NCBI GenBank assembly: GCA_002315235.1
Contig: DCGK01000095.1
Coordinates: 1-53,458 of the forward strand
Source of the DNA: Ruminococcus sp. UBA1780
Lineage (GTDB): Bacteria > Bacillota > Clostridia > Oscillospirales > Ruminococcaceae
Reading direction: 5' to 3'
DNA length: 53,458 bases
Made by a program: the position numbers and the translations under genes
The notes under the pieces: generated by a model
The model's database searches: none
Seen by the model: the letters and a program-made list of their open reading frames with translations, nothing else
Told to the model about the DNA's origin: nothing
In this document: positions 50,087 through 53,458 of the stretch, one piece after another
How the letters are laid out: the number at the start of each line of letters is the position of its first letter
Position numbering within the stretch: position 1 is the first letter of the stretch

Positions 50087-50674
50087 ATGAAAGTAATTCT
50101 TGCATCAAACAACAGGCATAAGCTTGAGGAAATAAAAAAGATTCTTTCACCTATGGGTTACGAGGTTGTATCACAGGCTGATGCCGGATGTAACATCGAT
50201 GTGGAGGAAACAGGCACAACATTTGAAGAAAACGCGTCACTTAAGGCAAGAGCTGTATATGAAATGACAAAGACAGCTGTTATTTCTGATGACAGCGGAC
50301 TTGAGGTCGATTATCTTAATGGTGCTCCGGGCGTATTTTCACACAGATATGCAGGTGAAAATGCAACTGATGCAGACAGATGCGCAAAGCTTCTTTCAGA
50401 GCTCAGCGGAGTATCCGGAGACAGACGTACAGCAAGATTTGTATGTGTACTCTGCTTTATCGATGAAAACGGTAAGGGAACAGTAATCAGAGGAACATGC
50501 GAAGGTATTATAGGAACTGAACCGCGCGGTGAAAACGGATTTGGATATGATCCGGTGTTTATGTACGGTGACAGGTCATTTGCTGAAATTTCTGCTGAGG
50601 AAAAGAACTCAGTAAGTCACAGAGCAGATGCATTAAGAAAATTTTCCGAAACAATTAGAGAAATGAAAGGCTGA
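50087..50674 (+). CDS. rdgB: XTP/dITP pyrophosphatase (RdgB/HAM1)
   Basis: It removes non-canonical purine nucleotides from the pool. The 195-aa protein starts VILASNNRHKLEEIKKIL. It shows TTFEENASLKARAV, the SDDSGLEVDYLNGAPGVFSHRYAG signature and GYDPVF followed by SHRADALRKF, as in the family. It lies 17 nt after ftsY and begins a tight gene run. Confidence 0.96.
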   Translation: MKVILASNNRHKLEEIKKILSPMGYEVVSQADAGCNIDVEETGTTFEENASLKARAVYEMTKTAVISDDSGLEVDYLNGAPGVFSHRYAGENATDADRCAKLLSELSGVSGDRRTARFVCVLCFIDENGKGTVIRGTCEGIIGTEPRGENGFGYDPVFMYGDRSFAEISAEEKNSVSHRADALRKFSETIREMKG

Positions 50675-50678
50675 TAAT

Positions 50679-50972
50679 ATGCTTACAAGTAAACAGAGAT
50701 CCGCATTAAGAGGAATAGCCAGTACCTACGAAACAATTTTCCAGGTTGGAAAGAACGGTATACAGGACACACTTATCGCACAGGTAAACGATGCACTCAG
50801 AGCCAGGGAACTTATCAAGCTCAGAGTACTTGACAACAGTCCTTACACTGCAAGGGAAGCAGCAGATGAAATAGCTGAAAAGACAGGTTCAGATGTTGTA
50901 CAGGTTGTCGGCAGCAGATTTGTTCTTTTTAAGAGAAATCCAAAGGATCCTGTAATCGACATCAAGCTCTGA
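50679..50972 (+). CDS. yhbY: YhbY/CRS1 domain RNA-binding protein
   Basis: A 97-aa KH-like protein (LTSKQRSALRGIAST, FQVGKNGIQDTLIAQVNDALRARELIKLRVL, QVVGSRFVLFKRNP). Members associate with 50S ribosome precursors. It begins 4 nt after rdgB and its stop overlaps the nadD start in TGATG. Confidence 0.93.
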   Translation: MLTSKQRSALRGIASTYETIFQVGKNGIQDTLIAQVNDALRARELIKLRVLDNSPYTAREAADEIAEKTGSDVVQVVGSRFVLFKRNPKDPVIDIKL

Positions 50973-51583
50973 TGGCAAGGACAGGATTTTTCGGGGGAAC
51001 CTTTAACCCGATTCACAGGGGACATATTCATCTTGCGGAGGAGGCACGGAAGGCGCTGAAGCTGGACAGGCTGATTCTTGTTCCTGCAAACATTCCGCCT
51101 CACAAGGAAGCACATAATCTCTGTACCAGTGCCGAAAGATTTGAGATGTGCAGACTTGCGGCTGAGAATCATGAAGGATTCGAAGTATCTGATTTTGAAC
51201 TTAAACAGGGAGGAAAAAGCTATTCAGTATATACAGCTGAGCATTTTTCTGAAATTTATCCTGATGACGAACTGTTTATGATGGTCGGAAGCGACATGTT
51301 TCTGTGCTTTGACAAGTGGTACAGGTTTGAGGATATTCTGAAGAAGGTTACTCTTGCGGTTGTTTCCAGAGAATATGATGATATGGAAAGCCTGAAAAAA
51401 AAGTCTGATGAACTGTCTGCTTTCGGTAAAACAGTAATTGTAAACGCTGAGCCGTTTCCGCTTTCATCCACGGAGATAAGGAAGATGATAGCCGGCGGAC
51501 AAAATTATTCTTGCTATTTACCTGAAAAAGTAGTACAATATATAAGATTGAATAAATTATACGGAAATGCAGAATCTGACTGA
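50972..51583 (+). CDS. nadD: Nicotinate-nucleotide adenylyltransferase
   Basis: It makes deamido-NAD from nicotinate mononucleotide and ATP. The 203-aa protein has the nucleotidyl-transferase motif GGTFNPIHRGHIHLAEEA near the start, VPANIPPHK, and the C-terminal SSTEIRKMI. The yhbY-nadD-yqeK order is the standard Firmicutes one. Confidence 0.95.
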   Translation: MARTGFFGGTFNPIHRGHIHLAEEARKALKLDRLILVPANIPPHKEAHNLCTSAERFEMCRLAAENHEGFEVSDFELKQGGKSYSVYTAEHFSEIYPDDELFMMVGSDMFLCFDKWYRFEDILKKVTLAVVSREYDDMESLKKKSDELSAFGKTVIVNAEPFPLSSTEIRKMIAGGQNYSCYLPEKVVQYIRLNKLYGNAESD

Positions 51584-51643
51584 TTTTTCTGCTGAAAAAT
51601 CATCTGAATGACGCTTCCGGACATTTTGGGTTGGTGATTATAC

Positions 51644-52240
51644 TTGTTTGACGTGGAAAATATAAAGGATTTTCTTAAAAACCGTCTTTCAGAAAAAAGA
51701 TATACTCATTCTCTCAATGTTGCTGACGAATGCCGGAAACTTGCGCAGAGATATGACGAGGATGAGGAAAGGGCATATTTTGCCGGACTTGTTCATGATG
51801 TATGCAAGGAGGTTCCGGCTGAGGAACTCAGAAAGCTTGCAGAGGAGAGCAATCTTGATGTTTCTCCTGCTGAACTGGAAACAAAGGCTTTATGGCATGC
51901 TGTGGCCGGCGGCGCTTTTGTCAGGGATTCTCTGATGATTGAGGATGAAGACATTATCAGTGCTGTGCGTTTCCATACTATAGGCAGGGCCGGCATGTCA
52001 CGTCTTGAGGAAATAGTCTATATCGGAGATCTTGTATCTGCGGACAGAACATACAAGGATGTAAAAAAATTCAGAAAGCTTGCCTATCAGGATATGGATA
52101 AGGTGATGCTTGAGGCACTTGTTTTTTCAATCGAGTCTGTAACCGATAAAAAGGGACTTATTCCTGAATATACAATTGAAGCGTATAATTTCTACGTTTC
52201 AAAGGTATCAAAGGCATCCCAGGAAAGGAAGCAGTCATGA
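51644..52240 (+). CDS. yqeK: HD-domain phosphohydrolase YqeK (probable Ap4A hydrolase)
   Basis: A 198-aa HD protein with RYTHSLNVADECRKLA, AYFAGLVHDVCKEV (the HD pair), LWHAVAGGAF and AVRFHTIGRAGMS, all metal-site segments. Characterised YqeK proteins split Ap4A symmetrically into ADP. The start is TTG 51644 with a weak GGTGA site, and GTG 51653 is an alternative. It follows nadD after 60 nt and overlaps the next gene in ATGA. Confidence 0.9.
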   Translation: MFDVENIKDFLKNRLSEKRYTHSLNVADECRKLAQRYDEDEERAYFAGLVHDVCKEVPAEELRKLAEESNLDVSPAELETKALWHAVAGGAFVRDSLMIEDEDIISAVRFHTIGRAGMSRLEEIVYIGDLVSADRTYKDVKKFRKLAYQDMDKVMLEALVFSIESVTDKKGLIPEYTIEAYNFYVSKVSKASQERKQS

Positions 52241-53370
52241 TGAAAAGAAATAAATTCAGAATTTTCAGGGATGTTCTGATTCTTCTTGTTACGCTTGCTG
52301 TGCTGTTTTTTGTCGGAAAGGCAATGATCAGTTCGGTTGTTTCGGATAAAAAACCGTTTATTTCCGAAGATTCAGGTGAACTTGAGAAGGATACGAATAC
52401 ATATCTTCTCAAGCCGGCTGAACCTGAGATAATGTTTGACGGGCTGGATCTTAATCAGTATATAGAGGGACAGTATACCGTTCTGTGCCTTGGCATGGAT
52501 GAAAAAGGTCTTAATACTGACATTATTCTTCTTGCGGTATTTGACCTTAATGCTGCAAAGATAAATATTCTTCAGATTCCGCGTGACTGCTATGTCGGAT
52601 ATGAGTACACATATAACGATATAGGCAAAATCAACAGCGTATATGCTGAAGGTTCATGCAGCGGCTCAAACGGAATAAACAAGATGGTAACATGCATAAG
52701 AGACATGTTCGGTATTCCGATTGACAGCTATATCGGCATTAAGTGCACTGATGTACCTCCTGTTGTTGAAGCTATGGGCGGTATTCCTATTAATGTTCCG
52801 TATGATATCATTTACGAAGCAGACAAGATTATTTACAGGGGCGAACAGGTTCTTAACGGCGAGCAGTCAGAATGGTTTGTACGTTTCCGTCACGATTATC
52901 TTGAAGGTGATATTGCGAGAATAAGAGCACAGAGAATTTTCCTTGCAGCTGCAATGCAGAAGGTAAAGGATCTCGGAACTCTCAAAATTCTCAAGATATA
53001 TCCGACACTGAAAAAATACATCATGTCAGACCTTGAACTCAGAGAGATAGGCATGATAAGTGAATTTGCCCAGACAGTTCCTATGGAAAATGTCACTGTT
53101 CATATGGTTCCGGGCGAGGATCTTGTTCCGGGAGATATCAACGAATACTACGGTTATTCGGTTCATGAGCAGGAAACGGTTGATCTTCTTAACGAGTGCT
53201 TCAGACCGTATCAGGAGGAACTTTATGCTGAAGACCTGCATCTCTGCGAGGTTAAGCATACAGCTGAATACTATGATAATGACAGCAGCAATTTCGGTGA
53301 TATAGCAAACGGCAAGGTTCCTGAGGTTCCGTTCAGGGAAGATGCAAATACACTTGAGGATATGAATTAA
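52237..53370 (+). CDS. LytR-CpsA-Psr (LCP) family protein
   Basis: A 377-aa protein with one N-terminal membrane span (DVLILLVTLAVLFFVGKAMI) and an extracellular LCP domain: VLCLGMDEKGLNTDIILLAVFD, INILQIPRDCYV, GKINSVYAEG and FVRFRHDYLEGDIARIRAQRIF, with the conserved Arg and Asp residues. LCP enzymes attach polymers such as teichoic acids or capsule to peptidoglycan. AGGAAAGGA lies upstream of two adjacent ATGs (52237, 52240). It sits between yqeK and a probable rsfS. Confidence 0.92.
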   Translation: MMKRNKFRIFRDVLILLVTLAVLFFVGKAMISSVVSDKKPFISEDSGELEKDTNTYLLKPAEPEIMFDGLDLNQYIEGQYTVLCLGMDEKGLNTDIILLAVFDLNAAKINILQIPRDCYVGYEYTYNDIGKINSVYAEGSCSGSNGINKMVTCIRDMFGIPIDSYIGIKCTDVPPVVEAMGGIPINVPYDIIYEADKIIYRGEQVLNGEQSEWFVRFRHDYLEGDIARIRAQRIFLAAAMQKVKDLGTLKILKIYPTLKKYIMSDLELREIGMISEFAQTVPMENVTVHMVPGEDLVPGDINEYYGYSVHEQETVDLLNECFRPYQEELYAEDLHLCEVKHTAEYYDNDSSNFGDIANGKVPEVPFREDANTLEDMN

Positions 53371-53438
53371 AAGTACACAATACAACCATGGAATCACTGG
53401 TGCAGACCATTGTTTCCTGAACTGAAAGGATTGATATA

Positions 53439-53458
53439 ATGGAAATACAGGAAAAGCT
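53439..53458 (+). CDS. First codons of the next gene, probably rsfS (truncated by window end)
   Basis: ATG 53439, 8 nt after AAAGGA, opens a frame (MEIQEK) that runs off the window. In Firmicutes the ribosomal silencing factor gene rsfS usually follows yqeK, with an LCP gene in between in many Clostridia, so rsfS is expected. This is context only; six codons are not enough to identify it. The gap 53371-53438 shows no terminator. Confidence 0.45.

Noticed and set aside
1..53458. tRNA or rRNA genes
   Set aside because: No cloverleaf with T-loop consensus and no rRNA-like sequence was noticed in the intergenic regions.

Overview
The window looks like a chromosome segment of a cellulosome-producing Ruminococcus (Bacillota, Oscillospiraceae), close to R. 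flavefaciens. The left edge holds the end of one dockerin-bearing protein and then a complete scaffoldin-type protein with four predicted cohesin modules and a C-terminal dockerin. The rest is classic Firmicutes housekeeping order with moderate GC, strong GGAGG ribosome binding sites and frequent TTG starts. Genus and species are inferred from these traits only.

Layout. (1) 1-3206: cellulosome genes with a strong promoter behind an A-tract region. (2) 3273-7381, minus strand: shikimate operon aroB-aroA-aroC plus a DUF4364 gene, divergent from (3) 7599-22032, plus strand: yicC-remA-gmk-rpoZ-priA-def-fmt-rsmB-rlmN-PP2C phosphatase-PASTA kinase-rsgA-second PASTA kinase. (4) 22156-26336: a radical SAM/DUF2344 pair, a DUF3048 lipoprotein, a small membrane protein and a tiny secreted protein carrying a single dockerin-type calcium loop. 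(5) 26393-29503: a TetR regulator divergent from a YhgE/Pip membrane protein. (6) 29617-30944: infC-rpmI-rplT behind an attenuator leader, with infC apparently starting at ATT. (7) 31054-36555: an rRNA/tRNA methyltransferase, dprA, topA, trmFO. (8) 36604-42816: plsX-rnc-radical SAM-smc. (9) 42867-48488: accessory segment splitting smc from ftsY, with an ECF sigma factor and large membrane sensor (minus strand), a DUF4143-type ATPase, and an MntA/HepT (MNT-HEPN) toxin-antitoxin pair. (10) 48489-53458: ftsY, rdgB, yhbY, nadD, yqeK, an LCP protein and the first codons of a probable rsfS.

The most unusual part is region 9. The ATPase gene and the MNT/HEPN pair are each preceded by almost the same 46-bp promoter module (42 of 46 positions identical). 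In front of the ATPase its core is repeated three times at an exact 33-bp period, as in an operator array. The two units lie 1.6 kb apart with terminator-like hairpins between them, so they look like one co-regulated accessory module placed inside the usually compact rnc-smc-ftsY cluster. Next to it, FtsY carries a roughly 220-residue acidic tail at its C-terminus ending in a basic, Phe-rich tip, and lacks the usual N-terminal acidic domain.

All calls come from reading the sequence and recalling family motifs; no database search was run. Starts were reassigned from ribosome binding site position where the longest ORF was clearly too long.
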